Shown here: one piece after another, positions 56,021 through 64,000 of the stretch
Position numbering within the stretch: position 1 is the stretch's first letter
Layout: the number at the start of each line of letters is the position of its first letter
From: Thermococcus sp. 2319x1
GTDB taxonomy: Archaea; Methanobacteriota_B; Thermococci; Thermococcales; Thermococcaceae
Direction: 5' to 3'
NCBI RefSeq assembly: GCF_001484685.1
Contig: NZ_CP012200.1
Span: forward strand, 1,172,321 to 1,236,320
Length of the DNA: 64,000 bases
Made by a program: the position numbers and the translations under genes
Notes under the pieces: model-generated
What the model was told of the DNA's origin: nothing
Database searches by the model: none
Seen by the model: the letters and a program-made list of their open reading frames with translations, nothing else

Positions 56021-56382
56021 CTACTTTTTGAGCCAATAGTAAAGCATTGCAACCAAAGAAGAATATACAAAGAGTTGCACTACAACAAAAAAGTATCTAC
56101 TGAGAATTTCGAACTCTTTTGCTCCATAACTGCTCGCTAACTTCCAGACGGAAAATGCCGCTATTATCGGAGCAGAAATCTCAAAGGTTAAAAGTTAAAA
56201 CTTCCATTCATCTTCGCTCCTTTCAATTCCTGCAAACTTCATTCCCGAATATATGGAACAAAACGCCAGAATTACAGATATCGCAGCTTTATCGGATTTT
56301 TAGATTTTATAAAGTGGTTTGTGAGAACTACAAACATGAAGACAAAAGCAGATATCCAAACACCCCAGCACTTAATCTCCAT
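56021..56382 (-). pseudogene. Decayed small membrane protein gene
   Basis: From ATG 56382 one frame reads MEIKCWGVWISAFVFMFVVL and TNHFIKSKNPI, then shifts to KAAISVILAFCSIYSGMKFA, runs GIERSEDEWKF into a TAA, and continues in the same frame as FEISAPIIAAFSVWKLASSY, then SRYFFVVVQLFVYSSLVAML and YYWLKK to a stop at 56021. One frameshift and one stop break a four-span protein of about 120 residues. Size, topology and place suggest a relative of the DUF2178-like genes next door. Confidence 0.6.
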
Positions 56383-56425
56383 GCAGTCATCGGATAATTA
56401 CTAAAATTAGAGGGAACAGAAAGGG

Positions 56426-56731
56426 TCAAGGTCTTTGAAGTCTCTCCTTTATCGTTGAAATCTTTCTTAGCTTGGACTTTATAGCGAGTTTACTGTGATC
56501 AATGACAATGAATTCTCCGATGCTCTTAACGGCCTTCATCGGTATGAGGAGAAGCCCTTCTTGGTCTGTAACAAACTCACTCGTATCTAAATCTTCATCC
56601 GGCTCAGCGACAATCACCAAAATTTCCCCGGTGTCCTCGTCAAAACTCAGATCGTAAAGCCATCCGAGTCTTATTCCCGTGTCGGTTATAAGTTCCATAT
56701 CCCTAAGCTTTGATGCCTTAATTTTCACCAT
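56426..56731 (-). CDS. PRC-barrel domain protein
   Basis: A 101-residue single PRC barrel: MVKIKASKLRDMELITDTGI, RLGWLYDLSFDEDTGEILVI and LLLIPMKAVKSIGEFIVIDH. Such proteins bind RNA or ribosome-assembly factors, or act in cell division (CdpB) in archaea. ATG 56731 is preferred to 56746 (GGAGGGGACTAAG upstream). Confidence 0.82.
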   Translation of the reverse strand: MVKIKASKLRDMELITDTGIRLGWLYDLSFDEDTGEILVIVAEPDEDLDTSEFVTDQEGLLLIPMKAVKSIGEFIVIDHSKLAIKSKLRKISTIKERLQRP

Positions 56732-56804
56732 CTTAGTCCCCTCCAATTTTTGCCTACATAAAAAATCGCCTTTTTTCTATAAAATCTTTTCTGAAAATAA
56801 AAGG

Positions 56805-59315
56805 TCAGAGGGTGAAGTAATCAACCTCCCTCCGCTCCTCCTTTGCACCGGCTTTTCTGCTTTCCTCGAATTGCTTGTAATAATCGAGCATGTACCTTGT
56901 TATGCTCGGCTTGACTTTTTTCATTGCCTCTTCAAAGTCCCTTCTTGAGACTCTAAGTTTTTCAAGGAATTCCTCAGCCTGCTCTTCTACGAACTCTCTT
57001 GGAGTGCTGGAAACGGCCCTTCTGAGGGCAATCAAGGCTGCTTCTCTAACCAACGCAGCTAAATCAGCACCGCTGTAGCCTTCGGTTTTCTTTGCGAGTT
57101 CTTCCAAGCTGACATCACTCGCCAATGGAACCCTTCTCGTATGAACCTTGAGAATCTCAAGCCTTGCCTTTTCATCCGGGGCTGGAACTAAGATAAGCCT
57201 ATCGAACCTGCCAGGCCTAAGCAAAGCCGGGTCAAGAATGTCAGGCCTGTTTGTGGCAGCAATAACCACGACACCGCTGTTCTCCTCAATCCCGTCCATC
57301 TCAGTCAAAAGCTGATTAATAAGCCTATCCGTAACCCTGTTGATGTCACTTCCCCTCACCGGAGCTATTGCATCAATCTCATCTATGAAAACCACCGTAG
57401 GAGCAGCCTGTCTTGCCTTCCTGAAAATTTCCCTAACCCTCTTTTCACTCTCTCCGACCCACTTGCTAATCACTTCCGGACCCCTAATACCTATAAAGTT
57501 GGCCTCGCTTTCGTTAGCAACGGCTTTGGCCAACAAAGTCTTACCAGTACCCGGAGGACCGTAGAGGAGAATCCCCTTCGGTGGAGTAATGCCCAGCCTC
57601 TGGAAAGCCTTGGGATATTTGAGCGGCCACTCCACGGCTTCTCTCAATTCTTGCTTAACCTCCTCAAGACCACCAATGTCCTCCCACCTAACGTTGGGAA
57701 CCTCTATAAGAACTTCCCTTAGAGCTGAAGGTTCAATCATCTTCAATGCCTCATAGAAATCATTCCTTGTGACCTTAAGCTCCTGAAGCACTTCGGGTGG
57801 GATCCTTTCTTCCTCGGGGTTTATCTTCCCCTCTGTTATTAACCTCCTCAGGACAACCATTGCGGCTTCTCTTGCCAATGCCGCCAAGTCGGCACCAACG
57901 AATCCATGAGTCTTCTCCGCAAGCTCCTCAAGGAGAAGGTCAATCAAACGATGCCTAACCTCTTTGTATATCTCTCCATCCTCTTTTAGAATCTCCTTGA
58001 TCTCGTTTTCGTCCTTTGCACCCTCAACTTTCTTGATAATTTCATCAAGCTTTGCCCCCTCTAAGGAGAATTTCCTTTTCAGCTCACTTAACACCCTCAA
58101 GACACTCTTCTTATCGTAATCTGGCTCAAGAGGCATTCCTCTTGTGTGGATTTGGAGGATTTCCTTTCTTCCCTGTTTGTCTGGAACGCCAACCTCAATC
58201 TCCCTATCAAACCTGCCCGGCCTTCTAAGAGCCGGATCTACTGCATCAGGCCTATTAGTAGCACCAATAACTATAACCTTCCCCCTACTCTTCAAACCAT
58301 CCATTAGGGTAAGCAACTGAGCAACAACCCTCTTCTCAACCTCACCCGTAACCTCCTCCCTCTTCGGCGCTATTGCATCAATCTCATCAATAAAAATTAT
58401 ACTCGGAGCATTCTCCTCTGCCTCCTTAAAGATTTCCCTTAGCCTCTCTTCGCTTTCTCCGTAGTATTTGCTCATGATCTCCGGCCCATTAATCGCTATA
58501 AAATGAGCATTAGCCTCGTTGGCCACAGCCTTAGCCAACAAAGTCTTACCAGTTCCCGGAGGACCATAAAGCAAAACACCCTTAGGCGGCTCAATGCCAA
58601 GTCTCTCAAACAGCTCCGGGTGCTTAAGAGGAAGCTCTACCATTTCCCTAATCTTTTGGATAGCCTCTTTAAGGCCTCCAATGTCCTCATAGGTAACCTC
58701 AGGCACTTTTTCCTCCTTAACCTCCACAGCCTGCGGAAGAACCTCTATCTCGGTGTTATACGTTATCTGCACGATTCCCTTTGGGGTGGTGTTCACAACG
58801 ATGAACTTAAGCTCGCCAAATCCCAAAGGAAGGCTCTCAAAGAAGCCCCTAAACAGCTCATCAAATGGAGAGCCCGTATAGAATTCCGTCTCCCTTCCAC
58901 TTGCCACGATTAGGTCTCCTTTGACCACCGGCCTTCCGAGGAGGTTTCTTTTAACGAGCTCACCTGGAATCTGGAGATAGACCCCCTTTTGTGCCGGTGC
59001 CAGAACGACCTTCATTGCTTCTTGAACTTCTGCTTTTCTTACCGTGACGTAATCCCCTATGCTAACTCCCGCATTTCTCCTAATATAGCCGTCCATTCTT
59101 ATTATGTCAAGGCCTCTATCGTCAGGATGAGCGTTTTCAACTATTGCTGCGGTTTTCCTCTCTCCTTCCAGCTCCACTATATCTCCAGGTCCAACGCCAA
59201 GCTGCTTTTGATAATTTCTATCAAACCTGACTATCCCCCTACCGACGTCTCGCTTTAACGCTTCAGCAACCCTCAATTTTATTTCTTCTTTGGTTTCCTC
59301 CTTCCCGAAAATCAT
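56805..59315 (-). CDS. cdc48: Cdc48/VCP-like AAA ATPase
   Basis: An 836-residue double-AAA unfoldase. The N-domain includes [21 protein letters not shown]1 has [20 protein letters not shown] and [21 protein letters not shown]2 has [33 protein letters not shown] and the arginine fingers in [16 protein letters not shown]. Both domains look active. An insert between them ([20 protein letters not shown]) is visible. It feeds unfolded proteins to the proteasome and remodels complexes. The C-terminus ends DYFTL, without a strict HbYX tail. Confidence 0.97.
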   Translation of the reverse strand: MIFGKEETKEEIKLRVAEALKRDVGRGIVRFDRNYQKQLGVGPGDIVELEGERKTAAIVENAHPDDRGLDIIRMDGYIRRNAGVSIGDYVTVRKAEVQEAMKVVLAPAQKGVYLQIPGELVKRNLLGRPVVKGDLIVASGRETEFYTGSPFDELFRGFFESLPLGFGELKFIVVNTTPKGIVQITYNTEIEVLPQAVEVKEEKVPEVTYEDIGGLKEAIQKIREMVELPLKHPELFERLGIEPPKGVLLYGPPGTGKTLLAKAVANEANAHFIAINGPEIMSKYYGESEERLREIFKEAEENAPSIIFIDEIDAIAPKREEVTGEVEKRVVAQLLTLMDGLKSRGKVIVIGATNRPDAVDPALRRPGRFDREIEVGVPDKQGRKEILQIHTRGMPLEPDYDKKSVLRVLSELKRKFSLEGAKLDEIIKKVEGAKDENEIKEILKEDGEIYKEVRHRLIDLLLEELAEKTHGFVGADLAALAREAAMVVLRRLITEGKINPEEERIPPEVLQELKVTRNDFYEALKMIEPSALREVLIEVPNVRWEDIGGLEEVKQELREAVEWPLKYPKAFQRLGITPPKGILLYGPPGTGKTLLAKAVANESEANFIGIRGPEVISKWVGESEKRVREIFRKARQAAPTVVFIDEIDAIAPVRGSDINRVTDRLINQLLTEMDGIEENSGVVVIAATNRPDILDPALLRPGRFDRLILVPAPDEKARLEILKVHTRRVPLASDVSLEELAKKTEGYSGADLAALVREAALIALRRAVSSTPREFVEEQAEEFLEKLRVSRRDFEEAMKKVKPSITRYMLDYYKQFEESRKAGAKEERREVDYFTL

Positions 59316-60082
59316 TTTTTATCACCCTTTTTCTTTTTGTGAATTTCAATAGCTTCTTCTAAGGTCAAATTTCCCTTAGCCACTTCTCTCGCAAGCTTTG
59401 ACGAGATCGTTATTTTACCATTACTCAATTCCCGGCTCCGGGTTTTTATATACTCAATTTCACCTTTCGTAGGTTCACCAGCATGGATGAGCTCCCCCAA
59501 TTTAACCTCCCTTCCATCTCTTAAAGCTATGTTTATCGAGGCAACTATATCCTGCACATGAGGGTCTACCCCACCAACCTTTGGAGTTGTGCCCCTCTCA
59601 TTCACGAGTATAATGGGAAAATCCTCACCAAGCACTGAAGCGAGGCTTTTAAGCATTAATATTCGATGTCTTTTTGCCCCGTGTCCTATCTTAATCTTTG
59701 CCTTGGGATACCTCTCCAAAAGCTCTAAGATTGTGCCAACGTCCTTGGGATTTTTGAGGTGATAGGCTTCAATTACCCGATTGTCCGCAACAACAACCAC
59801 TCCCGGCCTCTCTCCGGGGTCTATGGCGATGTATATGTTTTTAAACCTTTTTCTCCCTTCAAGCCTCGCCAGCAGTTCGTCTATGAAGTTCTCATTTACA
59901 ACCGCTATCTTGACCGGGAAATTGATTTTATCGTACTCCTCAAAGCTCGTCAGAACTACCTCAACATCAAAGGGAATCCTATCTGTAAGCCTAAGGCTGT
60001 AAAAAGGGATTCTATACTCACGTAAGACCTTTGTTGCAAGGTAGTAAACCCTCGCATTCTCAGTAACAACCGCAACCCTCAT
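59312..60082 (-). CDS. RuvC/RNase H-like protein, unknown
   Basis: A 256-residue protein from ATG 60082 ([16 protein letters not shown]); the frame extends to 60127. After a CheY-like strand-helix start, residues 94-115 ([20 protein letters not shown]) have the DPG...V pattern of RuvC/YqgF-type RNase H folds. Further strands follow ([40 protein letters not shown]). A possible second acid is in VNERG. It may be a nuclease, but the catalytic set is not certain. It overlaps cdc48 by four bases. Confidence 0.65.
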   Translation of the reverse strand: MRVAVVTENARVYYLATKVLREYRIPFYSLRLTDRIPFDVEVVLTSFEEYDKINFPVKIAVVNENFIDELLARLEGRKRFKNIYIAIDPGERPGVVVVADNRVIEAYHLKNPKDVGTILELLERYPKAKIKIGHGAKRHRILMLKSLASVLGEDFPIILVNERGTTPKVGGVDPHVQDIVASINIALRDGREVKLGELIHAGEPTKGEIEYIKTRSRELSNGKITISSKLAREVAKGNLTLEEAIEIHKKKKGDKK

Positions 60083-60191
60083 GATTAATAAATCACATAA
60101 GGACATTAAAAACATTAAGGAAAACACAAAAAGCAGAAACCCGCTTGAATTTGGAAAAAGAACTGTAAAACTTAAAAATTTTTTTGATAAA

Positions 60192-60237
60192 GTTTATAAA
60201 CCCTGGTTGCAGAGATAAGAATGCCCCGAAGGGGCGA
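60192..60237 (+). promoter_or_regulatory. Promoter and 5' hairpin of the acidic mini-protein gene
   Basis: AGTTTATAAACC (TATA at 60195-60202) puts transcription start at about 60224. There GCCCC-GAA-GGGGC (60225-60237) forms a strong five-pair hairpin, directly followed by GAGGTGAT, the ribosome site for ATG 60248. The mRNA would thus begin with this stem-loop. Confidence 0.55.
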
Positions 60238-60247
60238 GGTGATAAAC

Positions 60248-60439
60248 ATGCAACCTCCCAAGAAAAAGAAAGTCGAGGATTATGAAGAGGAAGAAGAGCT
60301 CTTCGAAGAGGAAGAATGGGAAGAAGATGAGTTTGAAGAAGAGGACTGGGACGAAGAAGAATTGGAAGAGGAGGACTGGGAGGAAGACTTTGAAGATGAG
60401 GACTGGGACGAAGACTGGGACGAGGAAGAAGAGTGGTAA
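60248..60439 (+). CDS. Extremely acidic 63-residue protein
   Basis: MQPPKKKKVEDYEEEEELFE is followed by a run made almost only of Glu, Asp and Trp with some Phe and Leu, including repeated DWDE, EDWEED and DEDWDEDWDE, ending EEEEW. Around two thirds of residues are acidic after a Lys cluster at residues 4-7. GAGGTGAT lies seven bases before ATG 60248. It stands alone ahead of moeA. It could be a metal-, histone- or nucleic-acid-mimicking protein; this is inference. Low complexity prevents family assignment. Confidence 0.72.
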   Translation: MQPPKKKKVEDYEEEEELFEEEEWEEDEFEEEDWDEEELEEEDWEEDFEDEDWDEDWDEEEEW

Positions 60440-60493
60440 TCCTCTCCAACAATTTTATTAACCCTTTTTCTCCTTCTTTATCCAGGTGATAAA

Positions 60494-61696
60494 ATGGCAT
60501 TTTTGAAGGTTGTTCCCCTTGAGGAAGCACTAAAAATCATTAACTCCCTACCGCTCAAGCCGAAAATTGAAGAAGTTGCCCTGGAAGAGGCTCTTGGAAG
60601 GATTCTCGCGGAAGATATAAACTCCCCCATGGATGTTCCACCCTTCGATAGGGCAACGGTAGATGGATACGCGGTTAGGAGTCAAGACACCTGGAACGCA
60701 AACGAGAGCAATCCGGTAGTTCTTAAGGTAGTTGGAGAAATCCATGCCGGAGAAGAGCCCGATATTGAGCTCGGAGAAGGGGAAGCTGCATACATCTCAA
60801 CCGGAGCGGTGTTGCCAAAAGGAGCCGATGCCGTAATAGAGTTCGAGATAGCGGAAAGAAAAGGAGACGAGGTAATAATCACCAAGCCCACTTATCCCCA
60901 AGCGGGTGTAATGAAAGCGGGGGCAGATATTCCAAAGGGAACTCTTCTTTTAAAGAAGGGGACAAAACTTGGCTTCAAGGAAACTGCCCTTCTCTCTGCC
61001 GTAGGGATAAGCAAGGTGAAGGTCTTTGCAAAACCCAAAGTTGCAGTGATCAGCACGGGAAACGAGGTTATTTTACCTGGAGAGGAGCTTAAGCCTGGAA
61101 AGATTTATGACATTAACGGAAGGGCCGTAAGCGATGCCGTTAGAGAACTTGGAGGCGAAGCATATTTCCTCGGAATAGCAGGGGACAATGAGGAGAGCTT
61201 GAAAAAGAAAATACTTGAGGGGCTTAAGTGTGATATAATAATCCTTTCCGGCGGAGCAAGTGGAGGGACGAGGGACCTAACGGCGTCAATAATAGAAGAG
61301 CTTGGGGAAATAAAAGTGCACGGAATAGCCATACAGCCCGGCAAACCAACAATAATCGGGGTTATAGATGGAAAACCTATTTTTGGACTTCCCGGGTATC
61401 CAACTTCTTGTCTAACGAACTTCACCCTTCTCGTTGCCCCCCTTATTAGGAAGCTCCTGGGCGGAGAGTTTGAAACCCAAAGAATCAAAAAGAAGTTGGC
61501 CCATAAGGTGTTTTCCGTCAAAGGTAGGAGACAGTTTCTACCGGTTAAGATAGAAGGAGAAATCGCAAAACCAATCCTAAAAGGCAGCGGGGCGGTTACA
61601 AGTTTTATAGAGGCAGATGGGTTTGTTGACATTCCGGAAAACGTTGAAATACTTGAGGAAGGGGAAGAGGTAGAGGTTATTCTATTCCGCTTTTAA
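60494..61696 (+). CDS. moeA: Molybdopterin molybdenumtransferase MoeA
   Basis: A 400-residue enzyme with the MoeA layout: LEEALGRILAEDINSPMDVP, FDRATVDGYAVRSQDTW, AYISTGAVLPKGADAVI, AVISTGNEV, ILSGGASGGTRDL (cofactor-binding), LPGYPTSCLTNFTLLVAPLI and the C-terminal domain. MoeA inserts molybdate or tungstate into the cofactor; in Thermococcales it serves tungsto-enzymes. Start follows GGTGATAAA. No other cofactor gene is near. Confidence 0.93.
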   Translation: MAFLKVVPLEEALKIINSLPLKPKIEEVALEEALGRILAEDINSPMDVPPFDRATVDGYAVRSQDTWNANESNPVVLKVVGEIHAGEEPDIELGEGEAAYISTGAVLPKGADAVIEFEIAERKGDEVIITKPTYPQAGVMKAGADIPKGTLLLKKGTKLGFKETALLSAVGISKVKVFAKPKVAVISTGNEVILPGEELKPGKIYDINGRAVSDAVRELGGEAYFLGIAGDNEESLKKKILEGLKCDIIILSGGASGGTRDLTASIIEELGEIKVHGIAIQPGKPTIIGVIDGKPIFGLPGYPTSCLTNFTLLVAPLIRKLLGGEFETQRIKKKLAHKVFSVKGRRQFLPVKIEGEIAKPILKGSGAVTSFIEADGFVDIPENVEILEEGEEVEVILFRF

Positions 61697-61748
61697 TTTC
61701 CAAATAACTTTTAAATGATCTCCTCATTATTAGGGTAGGTGAAAAGGA

Positions 61749-63116
61749 ATGCTCGATATAAAGCTCATCCGTGAAAACCCGGATCTGGTAAAGGGCGACC
61801 TGATAAAGCGTGGAGAGTTAGAAAAGCTCAAATGGATAGACGAGATTCTTGAACTCGATGAAAAGTGGAGAGAAAACTTAAAGAAAATTAATCTCCTCAG
61901 AAGAGAAAGAAACAGGCTTGCCGTGGAGATAGGAAAAAGAAAAAAGGCAGGAGAGCCTGTAGAAGAGCTTTTAGCAAAGAGCGATGAAATAGTGAGACAA
62001 ATTGAGGAAATCGAAAGAGAAAACAGGGAAATCAAAGAAAAAATCGACTATTATCTCTGGCGCCTTCCCAATATAACCCATGAAAGCGTCCCCATAGGGA
62101 AGGACGACACGGAGAATGTTCCAATAAAATTCTGGGGCAAGGCAAGGGTATGGAAAGGTCACTTAGAGAGCTTTTTAGAGCAGAGCCAAGGAAAGATGGA
62201 GTATGAAGTGATTGAATGGAAGCCGCAGCTTCATGCCGATCTTTTACCTAAACTTGGAGGGGCGGACTTTGAAAGGGCCGCAAAGGTAAGCGGTTCAAGG
62301 TTCTTCTACCTCTTAAACGAAATCGTCATCCTCGACCTTGCATTGATAAGGTTTGCCCTCGACAAGCTCATTGAAAAAGGATTCATCCCTGTAATACCGC
62401 CGTACATGGTCAGAAGATACGTGGAAGAAGGAGTTACCAGCTTTGATGACTTTGAGAACGTGATCTACAAAGTAGAGGGAGAAGACCTCTACCTGATACC
62501 AACCTCAGAGCACCCGCTTGCAGGTCTTCACGCAAACGAGATCCTTGATGGGAACGATTTACCCCTCCTCTACGCCGGGGTAAGCCCCTGCTTTAGAAAA
62601 GAAGCAGGAACTGCTGGAAAAGACACCAAGGGTATCTTTAGGGTACACCAGTTCCATAAAGTTGAGCAGTTCGTATATTCAAGACCAGAAGAAAGCTGGG
62701 AATGGCACGAAAAGCTCCTCCAGAATGCGGAAGAAATCTTTCAAGCCTTGGAGATTCCCTATCGTGTAGTTAACATATGCACCGGTGATTTGGGCTACGT
62801 CGCGGCTAAAAAATATGACATTGAAGCGTGGATGAGCGCACAAGGGAAGTTCAGAGAGGTTGTAAGCTGTTCGAACTGTACAGAATGGCAGGCGAGGAGA
62901 TTAAACATAAGGTTCAGGGATAAGCCGAATGAAAAGCCACGTTTCGTTCACACACTCAACTCAACGGCAATAGCCACATCAAGGGCAATTGTGGCGATAA
63001 TAGAAAACTTCCAAGAGGAGGATGGGACAGTAAAGATACCAAAAGTTCTTTGGCCATACACAGGATTTAAGGAAATAGTGCCGGTGGAAAAGAAGGAAAA
63101 GTGCTGCAAAGGTTAA
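61749..63116 (+). CDS. serS: Seryl-tRNA synthetase
   Basis: A 455-residue class II synthetase. The N-terminal helical arm (residues 25-100) is a coiled coil that holds the tRNA variable arm. Motif 2 is SPCFRKEAGTAGKDTKGIFR, with VHQFHKVEQFVYSRPEESWE after it; motif 3 is in NSTAIATSRAIVAIIENFQE. It charges tRNA-Ser. The canonical bacterial/eukaryal type is present, not the rare methanogen type. GGTGAAAAGG precedes ATG 61749. Confidence 0.96.
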   Translation: MLDIKLIRENPDLVKGDLIKRGELEKLKWIDEILELDEKWRENLKKINLLRRERNRLAVEIGKRKKAGEPVEELLAKSDEIVRQIEEIERENREIKEKIDYYLWRLPNITHESVPIGKDDTENVPIKFWGKARVWKGHLESFLEQSQGKMEYEVIEWKPQLHADLLPKLGGADFERAAKVSGSRFFYLLNEIVILDLALIRFALDKLIEKGFIPVIPPYMVRRYVEEGVTSFDDFENVIYKVEGEDLYLIPTSEHPLAGLHANEILDGNDLPLLYAGVSPCFRKEAGTAGKDTKGIFRVHQFHKVEQFVYSRPEESWEWHEKLLQNAEEIFQALEIPYRVVNICTGDLGYVAAKKYDIEAWMSAQGKFREVVSCSNCTEWQARRLNIRFRDKPNEKPRFVHTLNSTAIATSRAIVAIIENFQEEDGTVKIPKVLWPYTGFKEIVPVEKKEKCCKG

Positions 63117-63191
63117 TCTCTGCTTTGGCTTTCCTTTAACAGGTCTTTCTTCTCTCATCACCAACAAAGCTTGACATAAAATTAACCGAGC

Positions 63192-63437
63192 TCAGGTCCC
63201 CCCACGGAGCTTGAGTACGGTGCAAAGAGCTTTCCTACCCAACCACAATATTAACAACTTTAGCGTGTCTAAAACATCCGCAACCACTACCATATATCCC
63301 TTTTTCTTGGCCCAGCTAACCAAACTATAGAACCCAAACGAAGGGAAACCTATGCTGTTGTACTCAAGGAGCACGGTCTCGCCAAACTTCGTTTTCTCCC
63401 AAATATTAACAGCAGGGTGCTGTATCTTCCATCCCCT
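63192..63437 (-). pseudogene. Truncated DUF257-like gene
   Basis: An open frame without a start codon reads VNIWEKTKFGETVLLEYNSI, GFPSFGFYSLVSWAKKKGYM and VVVADVLDTLKLLILWLG, then ends LKLRGGT at 63192. The start, with FGETVL.EY followed by FY.LV.WAKKKG and DDVLDTL, is how I remember the Thermococcales-specific DUF257 proteins of about 200 residues. Only about 80 residues are left and the first in-frame codon after an upstream TGA is not a start. It is a relic between serS and rnp4. Confidence 0.55.
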
Positions 63438-63480
63438 TCATTATAATTCAGCAAGAACATTAAAAAACGTTGCGGTTGCT

Positions 63481-63843
63481 TTAAAAACCCGGCTTTTTCC
63501 TCCGTTCTCTCTTCTCTCTCAGATACGGGTACCTCATTATATGCCCACATTCCAGGCATTTTATAACAACATGAGGCATCCTCTTCTGCCTAAGCCTAAC
63601 CCGAGCATTAACGCCGGGAACAAGAAAGGAATGACACCTCTTGCAGTACCTCCTCTTCCACTTCCTCGGCATTCTAACCTTTGCCTTTTGTTGCACTGCC
63701 AAGGCTATCTCAACGTAGCGATTTGCCAGTTCTTTGTCATAGGGAAAGACTCTCTCGGCTAAGCTAAAGAGAATATCTATTCTTTCAAGGGCTATTCTTT
63801 TCTTTTCCCTCTGTTCCCTGCGCTTTACAAAATTTTTTGACAT
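63481..63843 (-). CDS. rnp4: Ribonuclease P protein component 4 (Rpp21/Rpr2)
   Basis: A 120-residue basic protein with a zinc ribbon: KRRYCKRCHSFLVPGVNARV and VVIKCLECGHIMRYPY, giving four Cys. The N-terminal helices (KRIALERIDILFSLAERVFP, ANRYVEIALAVQQKAKVRMP) are typical of Rpp21, which pairs with Rpp29 on the specificity domain of RNase P RNA. Together with Pop5 at 19639-19998 this gives two of the protein subunits in the window. Confidence 0.95.
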   Translation of the reverse strand: MSKNFVKRREQREKKRIALERIDILFSLAERVFPYDKELANRYVEIALAVQQKAKVRMPRKWKRRYCKRCHSFLVPGVNARVRLRQKRMPHVVIKCLECGHIMRYPYLREKRERRKKPGF

Positions 63844-63850
63844 CTTCTCA

Positions 63851-64000
63851 CTACTCCGGCTTTATCATCTTTAACCTGCCCATGAACGGCTCATAAAGGT
63901 ATCCATCTGCAATAAGGCGTTCTATAACCTCCTCCGCATAGGACGGCTTAAATCCGTACTCCACTAAGGCTTTGTAAAACTCCTCCCTGCTAACAGAACC
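63851..64000 (-). CDS. C-terminal winged-helix end of a protein (runs off window)
   Basis: The last 49 codons of a gene: SREEFYKALVEYGFKPSYAE, EVIERLIADGYLYEPFMG and RLKMIKPE. The pattern helix-helix-wing with DGYLYEP resembles winged helices at the ends of archaeal MCM or RPA32-type replication proteins, but the rest is outside the window. It ends seven bases before rnp4 starts and so likely shares its operon. Confidence 0.7.
   Translation of the reverse strand, partial: GSVSREEFYKALVEYGFKPSYAEEVIERLIADGYLYEPFMGRLKMIKPE

Noticed and set aside
60093-60530. Minus-strand open frame of 145 codons across the acidic gene
   Set aside because: It is the mirror of the Glu/Asp-rich codons (GAG/GAA read backward as Leu/Pro/Ser) and of the moeA start. 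The plus strand has the promoter, ribosome site and gene.

Overview
The window comes from a hyperthermophilic euryarchaeon of the order Thermococcales, most likely Thermococcus or a close relative. The evidence is the gene content: archaeal exosome, KEOPS subunits, RNase P proteins Pop5 and Rpp21, TFE, prefoldin beta, archaeal Cdc48, the seven-gene POR/VOR cluster with one shared gamma subunit, TldD/TldE and CdrS-FtsZ2. Promoters have archaeal TATA boxes, Shine-Dalgarno sites are GGTGA/GGAGGT-like, intergenic gaps are AT-rich and convergent genes often overlap tail to tail. I could not identify the species from sequence alone.

Layout. 1-10.7 kb: an aminotransferase fragment, Cgi121, the cdrS-ftsZ2 pair, FAD synthase RibL, a PUA protein, an RNA ligase, a tRNA-binding protein, and then the left arm of the archaeal exosome/proteasome superoperon (DHH phosphoesterase, DUF3194, prefoldin beta, Pcc1, Brix protein, RpoP, L37Ae). 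11.3-14.1 kb: an accessory insert with a decayed membrane-protein gene, a small membrane protein, an exported protein and an 870-bp insertion sequence flanked by a perfect 10-bp repeat. 14.2-18.1 kb: the right arm of the superoperon (Rrp42, Rrp41, Rrp4, SBDS, proteasome alpha). 18.2-19.4 kb: two orphan exported-type proteins. 19.6-30.7 kb: Pop5, DUF763, tRNA-Val, an orphan cytosine-C5 methyltransferase, DUF357, UPF0212, CTP synthase, S8e, NOG1, a ferritin-like/DUF835 fusion and a radical SAM protein. 30.8-41.2 kb: TldE/TldD, a PfkB kinase, an ABC-2 exporter, TFE with DUF2110, a large membrane protein, a GC-rich candidate structured RNA and an Mrp ATPase. 41.3-46.9 kb: pyruvate and 2-ketoisovalerate ferredoxin oxidoreductases. 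47-52 kb: a poorly conserved cluster of exported proteins with several broken genes, including an MTA phosphorylase relic. 52-56.4 kb: a phosphate transporter and a five-gene regulator/ABC exporter operon behind a tandem palindromic operator. 56.4-64 kb: PRC-barrel protein, Cdc48, a RuvC-like protein, a very acidic mini-protein, MoeA, SerRS, a DUF257 relic, Rpp21 and a winged-helix C-terminus.

How it fits together. The core is RNA processing (exosome, RNase P, RNA ligase), translation (KEOPS, ribosomal proteins, SerRS, NOG1, SBDS), protein quality control (proteasome, Cdc48, prefoldin, TldD/E) and ferredoxin-linked fermentation of pyruvate and branched-chain 2-oxoacids. The accessory segments are clearly decaying. 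I count seven broken genes or gene remnants plus a frameshifted transposase, and most become visible only when frames are joined by eye. Points most worth a second look: an SD-masking hairpin shared with a duplicated signal-peptide leader (47-51 kb), a tandem operator (56.0 kb), a GC-rich RNA candidate (40.3 kb), the acidic mini-protein with a 5'-terminal hairpin (60.2 kb), and an m5C methyltransferase with altered motifs IV and VI. I saw no CRISPR array.
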